A program made the position numbers and the translations under genes. Below are positions 23,084 to 34,661 of a stretch of DNA of 64,000 bases, one piece after another (position 1 is the stretch's first letter; each line of letters starts with the position of its first letter). The stretch spans positions 161,556,000-161,619,999 of the forward strand of contig CP092886.1 of the NCBI GenBank assembly GCA_030710605.1, in the 5' to 3' direction. Under the pieces are notes generated by a model, which saw only the letters and a program-made list of their open reading frames with translations, was not told the origin of the DNA and searched no databases. This DNA comes from Cordylochernes scorpioides (lineage: Eukaryota > Arthropoda > Arachnida > Pseudoscorpiones > Chernetidae).

Positions 23084-24346
23084 TCCACATATTGGATGAA
23101 CTCATTCTACAGAGATCAGCGCTACTTCACCTCATAGGTAGATGGCAGTGTGTCTTTCTTACCGACACTAGTAGATTCTTAAATATCGATTATCATTTTT
23201 ATTCCAATAACAAATCCGTTGCAGAAATAGAGATATCTCTCCGATCGAGACCGTTAGTTAATTTCCCAAGTCCCAACGCGACTATGACGTCATATCTCTA
23301 AGGAAGTTAGTTTGGAAATGTGAAATTTGAGAGAGCGAGCGTATGGCCATAACTCTTAGCCAAATAAAGAAGACGACAGAGATCGACCGAGTCCTGCGGA
23401 ACTCTAAAAAACATATGCAAATTCCTTCGTCGAGAAACTTTATGATAATTTTATGGAGGTATACAAAAGGAACTCTCCCTGCTTATTACCGCCATCTGAA
23501 AAACAGTTTTTTTCTTGGGTGGAACTATTCGTTCTCAATGTCCTTGGAGTCCTGTCGCCTTAATTGAAATCATCATAATAGAAGGAAAAATATCGGCATA
23601 GTTCAATATAGGAATTTATGTTTTTCTTATACTCAAGTTTTACAACACAATACCGAATGGTGGTCAAAGGGTGATGTGCACCTTCCTAGCTGTGACGTTG
23701 TTTCGACAGAACAGCTTTCAGCCATCTTGACATTCTATATTTGAAATAGACTGTCATTTTCTCAATCTTAATTAAATGAACAGATCAATTCAGAAAAGAA
23801 TAAATTTAATATAGAACAAAGAAAAAGCATAAAACATAATTTATGTTGGATTTGGGAAATAAAGGAAAATTACTCATCATGTTTATTCAATATTTGGGAA
23901 TCGCCTAATTTTTCACAACCGATGAACGATTTTGGAATATATTCGTTATCCTTCCTATATGTCAATCAATTTAAATATCAATCAAATAACTCAGTATTTG
24001 CCAATTATACCTAGAAAGACCTTATTTCCGTGCGCTCACACAGTCCCTCACAAATATGTTTATCAAGATATCTTGTGCAGAGATCCGAAGTCTGAGCGAA
24101 TAAAATTAAAATATTTCTTGACGACAGAAAGAGGACGACAGTGTCTGACGAAACACCTTGACAAATCAATAATTATATTAATTGATGGATCTACTTGAAA
24201 CCAATTATAAGTGCTGGTCAGGCCACTTCTGTATTCAATATATACAATTGACAATGTCTTTATTACAAATGTAGCTATAAACTGAAGGTTTTAAGTGCTG
24301 ATTGCCGTTTTGTCGACTCTAGAGGGACTTCGGGGCCGCCGGGACA
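23084..24346. other. Intergenic region without recognised features
   Basis: Several frames of 60-90 codons (23029, 23343, 23932) lack recognisable motifs. Nothing else was found. Confidence 0.4.
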
Positions 24347-24429
24347 AAATATTGGCAGCCATAATCCCGCCAAAACCACCCTAGTGAAAACCTTTACTAG
24401 TGATGATAAAGTGTGTTGGAAAAATTAGA

Positions 24430-24476
24430 CAAAAGCCAACCTGTTTCGGGCTTTGGCCCTCATCAGTACAGGGGCA
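24430..24476 (-). ncRNA. Hammerhead-like motif, left arm
   Basis: On the minus strand CTGATGA (plus 24460-24466), stem II GGGC-CAAA-GCCC and GAAAC (plus 24443-24447), then AGGTT. Core bases are complete, stem III would be two pairs (AC/GU). I could not find a good local stem I, so it may need a partner strand. Confidence 0.55.
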
Positions 24477-24649
24477 GCTTCGATTTCATAACATCCTACG
24501 AGAGAATTTATGAAATCGGTCGAATTTACCAAACAGGTTTTAGCACTGATGAAGTGGCAAAGGACGATTATCAGGCAAGTTTGTTATATATATATAATAT
24601 TCGACCGATTTTTCATAACCCTTCTCTTAGGATGTTATGAAATCGAAGC

Positions 24650-24700
24650 TGCCCCTGTACTGATGAGGGCCAAAGCCCGAAACGGGTTGGCTTTTTGTCT
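24650..24700 (+). ncRNA. Hammerhead-like motif, right arm
   Basis: CTGATGA at 24660-24666, GGGC-CAAA-GCCC stem II, GAAAC at 24679-24683, then GGGTTGGC. It mirrors the motif at 24430 on the opposite strand. Core complete, stem I weak. Confidence 0.55.
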
Positions 24701-24790
24701 GTATTTGCCAAAACTGGTGTTGTGGCTCATTCTTTATCATCACTAGTAAAGGTTTTCACTAGGGTGGTTTTGGCGGGATTATGGCTGTAT

Positions 24791-26774
24791 ATATATATAT
24801 ACTGACCACTCAAATGAGAGCTCTTTTTATTTTACTATCTGACCTTCTTTTCCTCTTTTTCTTACTTTCTCTTTTCAAATAAATAATATATATTTTATAA
24901 AACTCTATTTTTAATCACTATATATGTTCCTATTACTGTTTATATTTTAAGAATTTTATGGAAAACGCCATTTTGCAAAACCTGAAACGTTGAATGTAAA
25001 TAATTAGAAAAATATTGATGTAAATAATTTAAAACTCTCTATTAAGAAGTTTAGGTAAAGTGCACAAACACATAGAAAATAAACCTGAAATATATATTGC
25101 TTTATAACGAGAAAATTTAAAATTATTGAGACAGATATGGTATCCACACATAGCATTCTTTTATTTCAGATAAATTTTCATACCGTGAATTTCTTCATTT
25201 ATTATTATCCATTTTATACGCTTCAATAGGCTATTTACACATAATATTCATTTTGTGGGAAAAAAATAGAGAGAGAAAGATCTAGAGAATTTGTATCATT
25301 ATGTTTATGGAAATGAATAGGAACATGGGGCAAAATATAGGTTGAAATGTGATTAATAATAAGACATATTTAGGATTTTATCGAAAATATATTTATGGTA
25401 AAATAGAGGTTTTGTTTCAAAATAAACATTTCGAATAAATCCAAAATACGTCTTATAAACAGTCATAAATATAGAAATGAATGCAGCGGCTCAAATATTC
25501 AATTGAACCTTGATATGAAGGGAGGGTTGTATAGAGGTAAGTTTGCGCCATATGGAAGTCACCTTTTATATTTTGTTAACGTTTGATTATTTGAACCAAG
25601 TTTGAGAGAGAGACCTACCGAGAAGATTTCCTTAAATTAAAAATATTTTCTTTCAAAGTATATCAAGAGAAAGGAATGGCCTTCAGAGACGTGGCGCATA
25701 ACCGGAACTCCGGAGATAGAAATGGTCGAGTGGTTATATAATAGCAATGTAAATAAATATCAGGAAATTGCAGGGGTTGTATGACAAACGAGGCCGTCTG
25801 GGTGGTCCACACTATGGGAGAGCCGAGGGAAAGAAAGGTTCGAGTCCGGGTCAGGGAGGCGAGACCTTGGTAGTTGATAAATTGTCTCGGGGAAGTCCAT
25901 TCGGAGAGTCCAGCCAGGACTAAGGACTTCAACCAGACCGTGAAGTGGTGTTCGTGACAGAATGATTGGTCTTCACTGTATTCCATTCCAGCAAGATCAA
26001 CAGAGCTCAAGAAAGATCTGAAGAAGAGTCAGTTTCCAATAGAAATAGCGACACGGCGAGAGCCCAGGTTCTTCTTGGATGACACGAAGATTTCGGTGGA
26101 TTAACGTTATGAGAAAATACTCATAAAATCATAAGCGACAAATCGCCTTCAACTATGTAGTGAAACTCTGAAAAGAATTGGAAAAACTATCCAATGAACA
26201 ATAAAATATGATTTGAGAGAAAAAAAGGCGATCAATTTAATATATTTATATAAAATAGGCTTACTTGGATCTGCTATAAGGTTATCATAAAACGTTTTTA
26301 AAAGACAAATTCTGACTCAGGTAAGGTCTTCATGGATAGTTCTGACAATTGTGATAGAGTCAAAGTCCATTTTCTTGGTTATGGCCCTCACGCTCTTCCC
26401 AGGGATTCCATCAATTTTCTTTTTGATATTTTGCAAATTCTTTGCCTTTTATCCTGTCCTATCGATGCGAAATATTTTTATTTTCAGCCATTCCCTCTTT
26501 GTTACTGTCGGCTTCATCGAATTGATTCTTCACACGATAAACAGTGGTTTAGGCAACTTAAGAAAGTCCACTATTTTTGGGGTTCCTTCCGGCGCGCAGA
26601 GCAACAATGATGGCTGTCCTATTTTCAAATTCTCGATTATTGTTAATCACTACACTGCAAACATGTACTGTTACATTTTACATGAATATGGCTACTGAAT
26701 GAATAGAAGCAAATTTTTATCTAAAATAGTATTTGTCTTATGGACTGCGCCAAATTAATTCCCAAATTACCTGA
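24791..26774. other. Mostly unassigned; GC-richer island at 25660-26100
   Basis: AT-rich DNA without recognised repeats, except an island at 25660-26100 where a 115-codon minus-strand frame (25663-26010) is open. That protein has no motif I recognise and the island may be an old element. 26332-26698 also carries short frames without known motifs. Confidence 0.35.
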
Positions 26775-26775
26775 T

Positions 26776-26967
26776 ACACCCTGTGAAGTTTTTTATTTTG
26801 TATCGCCGGTCGTCTGTCTTTCGAAGGAGACAGAGGCAATTTCACTCACACCTGGTTATCTCTTGTCTCTTCAATAAAGGTCACTGTGTATCAAATATCT
26901 TTCAGAGTTATCGTCTAAATCCCAATATACATGTTAAAATAAAATTCCTTAAGTTTTGTCCAAGAGT
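26776..26967. mobile_element. MITE of the CACTCATGGACAAAAC family, left end diverged
   Basis: Shares GGAGACAGAGGCAATTT, TTATCTC..TCTTCAATAAAGG and the right end CCTTAAGTTTTGTCCAAGAG with copies at 29283, 37672, 48344 and 63012. It is non-coding. Confidence 0.7.
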
Positions 26968-27230
26968 ACATATACTGCAAAATGATGGGAGAAGAATATT
27001 CAATAAGTTAAAATTCGCCGAGATTATAATAGCGTTTTGGAATGCGTGTACAGCGGAAAGGTAACATACGCAATTGGGTGAATATGCTAACATTGTAATA
27101 TTATCCCAAAACGAGATTATAATAGCGATTTGGAATACTTACAGTGGAATAGTAACATATACAATTGTCTATATGCTAACATTGTAATATTCTTTAAAAC
27201 GAGATTATACTAGTGTTTTGGAATACGTGT

Positions 27231-27242
27231 ACAGTGGATTAG
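27231..27242. repeat. SINE target-site duplication, left copy
   Basis: ACAGTGGATTAG, matched by ACAGTGGAATAG at 27551-27562 (11 of 12), directly flanking the SINE. Confidence 0.85.
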
Positions 27243-27550
27243 TTTTTTTTTTTTTTGCTTATCCCTAGTACACGTGGTACAGGCCATGATAATCATGGTG
27301 GGTAGTTAGCGACTGCTTTTACTGTAAGCGCACCACATGTCTACACATGTGAAAAGCAGTTCGACTTTGCACTTACAAATGCCAGAGCCCCGTTTGGTTA
27401 CTTGCACTCGCTGGTGGGATTGGACTTTTGCAAGAATCGGGGGCCATTGGAGCAATTTTTTTAAACAGAAAAAAGTGTCCAATGCGGGAATCGAACCCGA
27501 GTTCTAGTGGTCTAAACCCAAACGGTTTAACCAGCGTTCCACCGACCCCC
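27243..27550 (-). mobile_element. Full-length tRNA-derived SINE (308 bp) with poly(A) tail
   Basis: Read on the minus strand it begins GGGGGTCGGTGGAACGCTGG (A-box region), continues with a tRNA-like arm and a perfect B box GGTTCGATTCC, has the SINE body, and ends in a 14-nt A-run (plus 27243-27256). The 12-bp target duplication shows LINE-type target-primed insertion into the 93-bp satellite. This copy defines the family seen at 780, 9150, the HOR units, 38640 and 47073. Confidence 0.92.
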
Positions 27551-28439
27551 ACAGTGGAATAGTAACATATACAATTGTGTATGTTAACATTGTAATATTC
27601 TTTAAAACGAGATTATAATAGCGATTTGGAATACTTGTAATATAGCTATATAGTAACATATACAATTGTGTATATGTTAACATTATAATATTCCTTAAAA
27701 CGAGATTATAATAGAGATTTGGAATACTTGTAATACAGCTATATAGTAACATATACAATTGTGTATATGTTAACATTATAATATTCCTTAAAACGAGATT
27801 ATAATAGAGATTTGGAATACTTGTAATACAGCTATATAGTAACATATACAATTGTGTATATGTTAACATTATAATATTCCTTAAAACGAGATTATAATAG
27901 AGATTTGGAATACTTGTAATACAGCTATATAGTAACATATACAATTGTGTATATGTTAACATTATAATATTCCTTAAAACGAGATTATAATAGCGATTTG
28001 GAATACTTGTAATATAGCTATATAGTAACATATACAATTGTGTATATGTTAACATTATAATATTCCTTAAAACGAGATTATAATAGCGATTTGGAATACT
28101 TGTAATATAGCTATATAGTAACATATACAATTGTGTATATGTTAACATTATAATATTCCTTAAAACGAGATTATAATAGAGATTTGGAATACTTGTAATA
28201 CAGCTATATAGTAACATATACAATTGTGTATATGTTAACATTATAATATTCCTTAAAACGAGATTATAATAGAGATTTGGAATACTTGTAATACAGCTAT
28301 ATAGTAACATATACAATTGTGTATATTTTAACATCGTTATATTCTTTAAAACGAGATTATAATAGCGTTTTAGAATACTTGTAATACGGCTATAAAGTAG
28401 CATATGGAATTATGTAAATATGTTAACATTGTAATCGGT

Positions 28440-29080
28440 AGATTGTGTGGCCCCTGTGAGAATATTCTCACGAAAAAATAAACCTTCTCATTTACTAGGG
28501 AAATATCTCACCGCACCCATCGTTGTCCCAGGTTGTTCTAAACGTGATAGTGCTGAAAGTGCTGCCGATAATCGAACCGCCTTTCGAGAAAGAAGAGCAT
28601 CAAACAGAGAAATCCTCTGGCTACAATGGAATACGGAAACGGAATAGACCTTTTAAATGGATTATGGGCATTAGGAATAAAATGTGTTGGCGCTAGGGGT
28701 GGAGTAAATTCTTAAAATATGTTTACGAAATAAGGACCATTATTTTCCGTGAAATAAATCTCGAGATTTTAAAACCTTTTAAAAGAGCAAAGTAATATCA
28801 ATAAAAAAATATCGTGAATAAATATTAATAAACCCCACGAATATATGTTTTCAACCAAAATAAATGCACATAGTGAAAAAATATATCGTTATTAATATAT
28901 ATAATCTAAGAATGACATAACAAACGCTTTTTACACCCATTTAGAAATATATTCATCAAATCATTCTACTTCCTTAAAGAGGTATCTTCAACTTGTAGAT
29001 AGAATAAAAAACTTCTGCGGGTAGATAATCACAGGACCAGAAACACAACAAATAATATCGTTTTTCAAGTTGAATCAATA
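28440..29080. other. Unassigned sequence
   Basis: A 66-codon frame at 28447-28647 has no recognisable motif; the rest is AT-rich with nothing recognised. Confidence 0.4.
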
Positions 29081-29084
29081 AATA

Positions 29085-29228
29085 TTGCACTTGAAGAATA
29101 AACAAAAGTTAACGACGACGAGAAAAGTTGCCTGTCGAAGGACGTAAAAGTCCGAAAGCTTGCCGAATTTACAACTGTAATAAAAGAAATTCGTCACCGT
29201 TAACTTTTGTTTATTCTTCAAATGATGT
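29085..29228. repeat. Inverted repeat with ribozyme-like hairpin (CGAAAGC family)
   Basis: The arms TTGAAGAATAAACAAAAGTT (29091) and its reverse complement (29204) flank CTGTCGAAGGACGTAAAAGTCC, then GAAAGC. The stem GGAC/GTCC followed by GAAA resembles HHR stem II and the GAAA strand. Related motifs are at 38055-38100 and 50620-50665. Confidence 0.5.
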
Positions 29229-29282
29229 CAGGCGATTCCTTCTCTTGTAATTTAAATATTTCACTACCAACAAAAATATATA

Positions 29283-29490
29283 CACTCATGGACAAATTAA
29301 AAAAATGAAAAGTCATTGTTGTCACCAGTTATATGCTTATTTGAAGGAGACAGAGGCAATTTTGTTATGCTTGGTTACCTCATCTGTCTTCAATAAAAGA
29401 CATTGTGTATCAAATATCTTGCATATTTTTTGTCATAATCCCGATATGCATGCTAAAAGGTACAAACTCCTTAAATTTTGCCTATGAGTG
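29283..29490. mobile_element. 208-bp MITE, CACTCATGGACAAA inverted ends, TA flanks
   Basis: Terminal inverted repeats CACTCATGGACAAA and TTTTGCCTATGAGTG are flanked by TA, as for Tc1/mariner derivatives. The internal GACAGAGGCAATTTTGTT and TCTTCAATAAAAG are shared with the other four copies. It is non-coding. Confidence 0.8.
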
Positions 29491-29494
29491 TATA

Positions 29495-30312
29495 TAACAA
29501 AGAGTTTAAGAGCGAAAGAGAAAGTTCTTCTTATCGTTATAATAAAAAGAACATTTCTCCTTTGCTCTTTTTTTAACTCTGTGTTATATAACTGAGAATA
29601 TTAATTAGGAAATTAAATATATTCAACAAATATCTAAGAAAAACTTGCAGTTACCTCATAGTCATAGAAGATTTTATTCCATTGCTATATATTTGGTATA
29701 TCAAGTAATGATTTGAAAAGGAAACCCTTCTTTACTATGCAACCAGAAACAAAATGCTGTACTTAGAAGAAGAAAACATAAAATAGGAAATCAAACCTAA
29801 TATTAATAAACTACCAAATGTCTAATATTAACTATTGTTTGGGTAAAGAAACAGAACAAAGGATGCCCCCAATATTCTCCAACTAAGCCAAATGAATATC
29901 ATTTCGATCCCAAAAGCCAAAATTTATTAGGATGGCAGTAAATATGGGAATGAATCGTGTTCTATTGAAGTCTTAGAGAAGAAAGGCAGTCACAGACCAT
30001 AGATCACATCTTAGAGCTAACGGCCATAGAAATAGAACTGAAAGAAATATTAAATGGCCAAACCAAGATATGCGTATTTTGAGCATATTCAAAATATTCT
30101 TACTGCAATAGCAGGAAGCGCACTCACAAGATAAATAACCATCTGAAAGACTCTTCTCGCATAAAAAAGGCCAACTTACAATGGATTCCCTCCTACATAG
30201 ACATATGTATGGAAATGAGTCAGCAGATAAATTGGCAGAAGAAACTTGCAGCCTGAGCTTTCCATCTTATTCCCTAAGATAAAGATAAGATTTTTTAAAT
30301 ATATATATAATA
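29495..30312. other. Unassigned sequence
   Basis: AT-rich with no supported feature. 29930-30260 is slightly GC-richer and might be an old LINE fragment, but no frame is open long enough to say. Confidence 0.35.
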
Positions 30313-30842
30313 CTAGCCGAATGACCCGGGCAACGCCCGGGTTTTACCCGATTAAATGTTTTTATTCAAATACTATTCGTTACAATTATAAATTGGCGCC
30401 GTGGATGTCACTCTTGTGAAACGTCCCGCTCCAAACTTTGTGTCTGAGAAGCGATATTTTTATAGAAAGATGATTTGACTCTTGTTTTCTGCTCGAATGA
30501 ATGTTTTTCTGTTAGAATTTTGTTCCTGCGTACAAAATAATGAACTGGTTGCACCCGTGGTCTCTGCTTTTTGGAATTTTTCCCGATATAATTTTGTATC
30601 TGATAATCAAACATGATACAGCAATATCGTCATCATCATTTTCTGACTAAAAATATTTATTTTTAATAATTGATTTATATATATTTTTAAATAGCCTATC
30701 GTCTTCCCCGTATTTCTCTCACCTATGTATGGAAATTTTGGTTTGAATTAGTGAACTACTGCGAATTTGTATACCGGACATACAAACCAACAAACAAACA
30801 AACAGACAAACATACAAACATTCATTTTTATATATATAGAGA
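30313..30842 (-). mobile_element. Non-autonomous Helitron, 530 bp
   Basis: On the minus strand the 5' end is TCTCTATATATATAAAAATG (from 30842, host A at 30843). The 3' end has stem ACCCGGGC/GCCCGGGT, then CATTCGG and CTAG at plus 30313-30316, followed by host T (plus A 30312). Same family as 35257-35723. The 68-codon frame inside lacks known domains. Confidence 0.88.
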
Positions 30843-30900
30843 TGAAAGATATGAAACGATAACTTAGTATCCTTATAGGGTACTCAAATTACAAAACTAT

Positions 30901-31020
30901 TTTAGAGGCGTAATATTCTTTTTAAAATAAAACAATTTCTACTGTCCTTACTGCGATGGAAAAATTAAAGGGAGGACAGTAGAAATTGTTTTATTTTAAA
31001 AAGAATATTACGCCTCTAAA
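30901..31020. repeat. Perfect inverted repeat, 48-bp arms
   Basis: 30901-30948 is the exact reverse complement of 30973-31020, separated by 24 bp containing CTGCGATGGAAAAATTAAA of the GGGAGGG family. It can form a long hairpin or cruciform. Confidence 0.92.
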
Positions 31021-31423
31021 ATATTTTTGTAATTTGATAACAGATGGCGCGCTAGTGCATCGTATTATAGGGTACTGTTGAAGACTTGGCGTTATATAGT
31101 TCAGATCTTTAGTAGTGAAGATGAGGACTAAGGTTTATGGTCTGTTTCACTGAGAACGTTTTTTTTTTTCAAACCACAAAGTCTTTAAAACACTGATATG
31201 CCCATGTGTGCAAGGACATCCTCCTCTATTTGAGAACAGCTCACAGGCCATCCTGCTGAGATGATGGTCTTCTTAGAGATGTCAAAGTTTGCCAGAACTC
31301 GATCACTGGCAAGAATTTAGAATGCTTTTTCTGTGGCAGAACCTAGATAAAATGCATCTTTCTGGCTTCAATGACTTTTTTTTTATTTCCACTATATTTA
31401 GAACAGAGCGGCCTAGGAACTAG

Positions 31424-31495
31424 ACAAGGGGTGGCGAACCTTTTTATATTAGAAGGCCAATTTTAATTTTACCATTTTTGAGAAGGCCGCATCCA
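31424..31495 (+). mobile_element. Possible hAT-type end fragment
   Basis: AAGGGGTGGCGAACCTTTTT followed by AGAAGGCC..GAAGGCCGCATCC resembles the end of many animal hAT elements (CAGGGGTGGCGAACC). No second end or ORF is seen. Confidence 0.4.
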
Positions 31496-31514
31496 TATAT
31501 ATATATATATTTAA

Positions 31515-31660
31515 AATGGCATATCCTGACCAGGAGCACATGTGCTTTACCGAAGGCAGAGCGCCATCTGGTGGAACAGAAATCAACTAAACATTGATTT
31601 AGCCTGTTCCCTGATATTTGGCCAACCCAATTTCTTGATAAATCAAGAAAATACCCAATT
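31515..31660. repeat. PLE-associated fragment (GCACATGTGCT / GGCAGAGCGCCATCT)
   Basis: Matches 5480-5580 and, in inverted orientation, 57605-57725, including TTGATAAATCAAGAAA. It is a truncated terminal piece without a hammerhead. Confidence 0.6.
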
Positions 31661-31717
31661 TAATTCTTTTTATCTTTTATTTTTTCTTTCCTTTTTTCAT
31701 AAATATATATATATATA

Positions 31718-32298
31718 TGTAGTATATTTTTGATGTTTATTGTAATCCCATCCCTATATAACTATGTATCAACCTTGTAAGATGTATCACAATAAAGCAA
31801 AGAGGGAGGTAGACCAACGACGCCATAGATCAAACTATCGCAACCAAAACCAAACTATAGAAACCAAAATCAATCCATCGAAACCAAAACCTGAGATGAA
31901 AGGCTAGACACCGAGGCGCGCCGTTACGCCTGAGCAAACAAACAGCTTGACCAGCAGCCAATGAGATTCAAGGCCAGGGTAGACGGCTGAGAGTTACTAT
32001 ATATAGGGGTCGTTGGAAAGTTTCGTCAGTCAGATAGTTGGAGAGTTAGATAGTTAGTTTGATAGACAGAGAGTTCAGTAGCTGTTTTCAGAGTGACCCC
32101 GTTACAGTCGGTCGGATCCCTCACCGCGATGTAGGGCATCCGTGGCGTCCGGGTCCGCTGTCTTCGTCCGTGGTCTACCTTCCTCTTGGAATTACCATCT
32201 AGACCTGCCTCTGTCTCCTTGTTGTCCCAGTGTGGAAATCCCATCACGCACCCACTACCACGACTGCACCCAGCACATTCCACATCGGGTTTACTACA
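31718..32298 (+). repeat. 5' LTR (581 bp)
   Basis: Has TG..CA ends within the inverted TGTAGTA/TACTACA. AATAAA is at 31791-31796. TATATATA at 31998-32005 with TCAGT at 32026-32030 forms a TATA-Inr core promoter with correct spacing. Antisense frames inside are not genes. Confidence 0.92.
31998..32030 (+). promoter_or_regulatory. LTR core promoter (TATA plus TCAGT initiator)
   Basis: TATATATA lies 28 bp upstream of TCAGTCAG. TCAGT is the arthropod-type initiator. The same pair is present in the 3' LTR at about 34942-34974. Confidence 0.6.
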
Positions 32299-34661
32299 GA
32301 ACCCGATAAAGTCGACAGGATAAACGAGGACAACGACATGCAGAGGATGACGAGGCCGGAAACGAGTACTTCGCGGATGCCCTCACCAACATGCAGCCCC
32401 ACTGCGAAGACCGAGTAAGCCGCCTAAAAGACGCCATGCGAGAACTTGCTGCGCCTCGCACCGAGGAGGTCACCATCGCCCCCATCAACATCTCCTGCGC
32501 CACAAACATCTTCATCCATCGGCTCGAACAGGCAGACAAGATTCATCGAGAAATCCTGGCATTGCCCCGCCCACCAACATCGACGATGTCCCATGGCAAC
32601 CATCGCAAAAAGTGACCACCAAGCCTCATCGCAGCCCACTCCACAAGCCCCATTCAAGACATCCATCTGGTAGGAGAATTTTCTCTACAGAACTATTTAA
32701 TGTAACACTATCTCCGTTTGCTCTGAATTAATTATTCGATACCATTTTAATAGCAATAACATTATTTTTATAAATCCGTCAAGTTCATCATTTTACCATT
32801 TTTATAGCATTTCAATTCAAATTTTAAACCTTGTACACACTCATTTACCAATTTTTACTTATTTTACGCAACTTTTAAATTTCAATTCATTAATTTCAAT
32901 TTTACATTTAAAAAATCATATTGTATTTTAATTACTCGAATCATATTTTCTAAACTTTTGTGTGTTTTTTTTAATACCTTATTTATGGCCATAGTATTAA
33001 TAATTAAATTTATTATGCTCTTTATTTTACTTAACCTATTGCTATTTCAAATTGATATTTCTCAATATTTTAAAAGTTTTAAAAGCTAGTCCTAGATTTG
33101 TATTTTTATAAGTTTCAATTTTAAATTATCCCATCTCAAAATGTGCCTCCCCTATTTCCCACAATTACCAAAACAAATATAAATGTAAAATGCGAAAACT
33201 AAATACCATAAAATTTCCATACCCCATTGCATTTCATTCCTGCCTGTGTTATATTGTTAATTACGAAACTCTACCGAATTTTGTACCCATGCCATAACCT
33301 TTTCTCTTAGAAAATTTCGTAAATTCATTATTTTATAATTTTTATAAACCTAATCATCGCTACACAAGGCTGTACAAGCTCGATTTTCTCGCACCACCTG
33401 AGTATCACCTGTTAAAACACACATTTTTATCTCACACTTTTCTAGATTGTTCACATCAATTTTAATTCCCATCGCCATGACAATATTCCAATCTTCAACA
33501 CTAGTGTCTGTCAAGCATTCAATTATAGGACTTGGGTATACCTTATTACGAACATGCATTACATTACCGGCTCTCGTTAGGAATAAAAAAAGACCAACTT
33601 CTCAGACCGGACCAAAGCGACATAGGGCCACATTGCCTCTCCGTAGACCTAACTAGAAGACCCTTCCTTGCTGTTCATTTCCCAACAGTGAGCTCAGGAG
33701 ACCTAGTTAGATTTTTATTTTTTTTTCTCTCATCGTCCGGCTCATCATTTTTTTTTCATCTTTCAACTTTTTTTTTTTCATCATACAAGCCGGACACAAT
33801 CAAATTTGACAGCAATAAAGCTCTTGCACCCACCTCTCCTTTTCCGCATCCTTCAGACCTCCAACCTTCCAAGGGATTCCAGTTCGCCAAACATTTTTGT
33901 TTTTTTTTCATTGATTAATCCGACTGGAACAATCCTTCCTCGTTATACGAATTCCCCATAATGAGTTCAGGATATCCAGCGTGATTTTTTTTTAATTTTT
34001 TTTTCTCATCGCCCGACTCATCATTTCAATTCACCATTTTTTCAAACTTTCACTTTTTTTTGTCATCATTCAAACGGGCATAATCATTATGGACAACAGG
34101 AATCCCTCTTACCTCTACATCTCCCTCTTACCCCATCAATCTTCCCACTTCTTTTCACTATCTGAGCTAATGATGCAGACGGAATATCTTGTGCCTTCTG
34201 TTAATGAAAACAATGCCTCACTTAAACAAGTTCGCATTGCATTGCAGAATGCTTGGGATACAACTTTGCAGAAAAATGCTCAGATACCCGCTTTCCCTTT
34301 TCCAACCTTAGCGTCACATTATATGTTCAACCAATAAACTAACTTTTTCTCCGCTCATGTTTTATGCAATAAGATATTTTTACTTATACGAATCATTTTA
34401 CCATATTTACCATTTTGCATTATATACTTTCCCTTAATCTTTTATCATTCATTTTGTGCCTTTTTATTTTTATAACCTTGTTTTATATTTCATTGATACA
34501 CCACCATTACAACATCTTTCTCTGTTTAACTTGTAACTTTTTAATAATTTTAACTAATTTGTATGCAAATTATTTCTTTTTTTTATATAATAGGTTTGTT
34601 TAGGTTATCATTCATTACATGTCATTCCCCCAACCAAACCTTCATCACCGGGGACACATTC
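32299..34661 (+). other. Internal region of the LTR element, essentially non-coding
   Basis: Only the first 300 bp are GC-rich and open: a frame from about 32313 to TGA 32615 (about 100 codons, first ATG at 32391). It may be a gag or leader remnant but no domain is recognisable. 32690-33350 is very AT-rich, and 33650-34080 holds T-runs and repeated CATCGTCCGGCTCATCATTT-like blocks. There is no pol sequence. Confidence 0.75.

Larger units (their letters stand above)
24347..24790. mobile_element. Inverted-repeat Penelope-type unit with two opposed hammerheads
   Basis: The ends are inverted copies of CAGCCATAATCCCGCCAAAA. Each arm contains CCCTAGTGAAAACC, a hammerhead core, CAGGGGCAGCTTCGATTTCA and a GATTTCATAA block. 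The centre is ACCAAACAGGTTTTAGCACT..GGCAAGTTTG. Relatives are at 1070-1490, 6340-6390, 57020-57115 and 60662-60765. No ORF is present; the frames crossing the arms are coincidental. Confidence 0.75.
27090..28435. repeat. 93-bp satellite array, interrupted by a SINE
   Basis: AAAACGAGATTATAATAG starts at 27697 and 27790 and recurs every 93 bp through 28350. Diverged units lie at 27100-27242. As 93 equals 31 codons, a 299-codon minus-strand frame stays open (27504-28403) with a perfect 31-residue period. It is an array artefact. Confidence 0.95.

Noticed and set aside
25663..26010. 115-codon minus-strand frame as a host gene
   Set aside because: No motif, no splice or poly(A) context found; kept only as an unassigned island.
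27478..27552. Apparent tRNA gene on the minus strand with perfect B box
   Set aside because: The acceptor ends do not pair and the sequence continues into the SINE body; it is the SINE head.
32026..32283. 85-codon frame on the minus strand, repeated at 34970-35227
   Set aside because: Both lie antisense inside the two LTR copies and have no recognisable domain.
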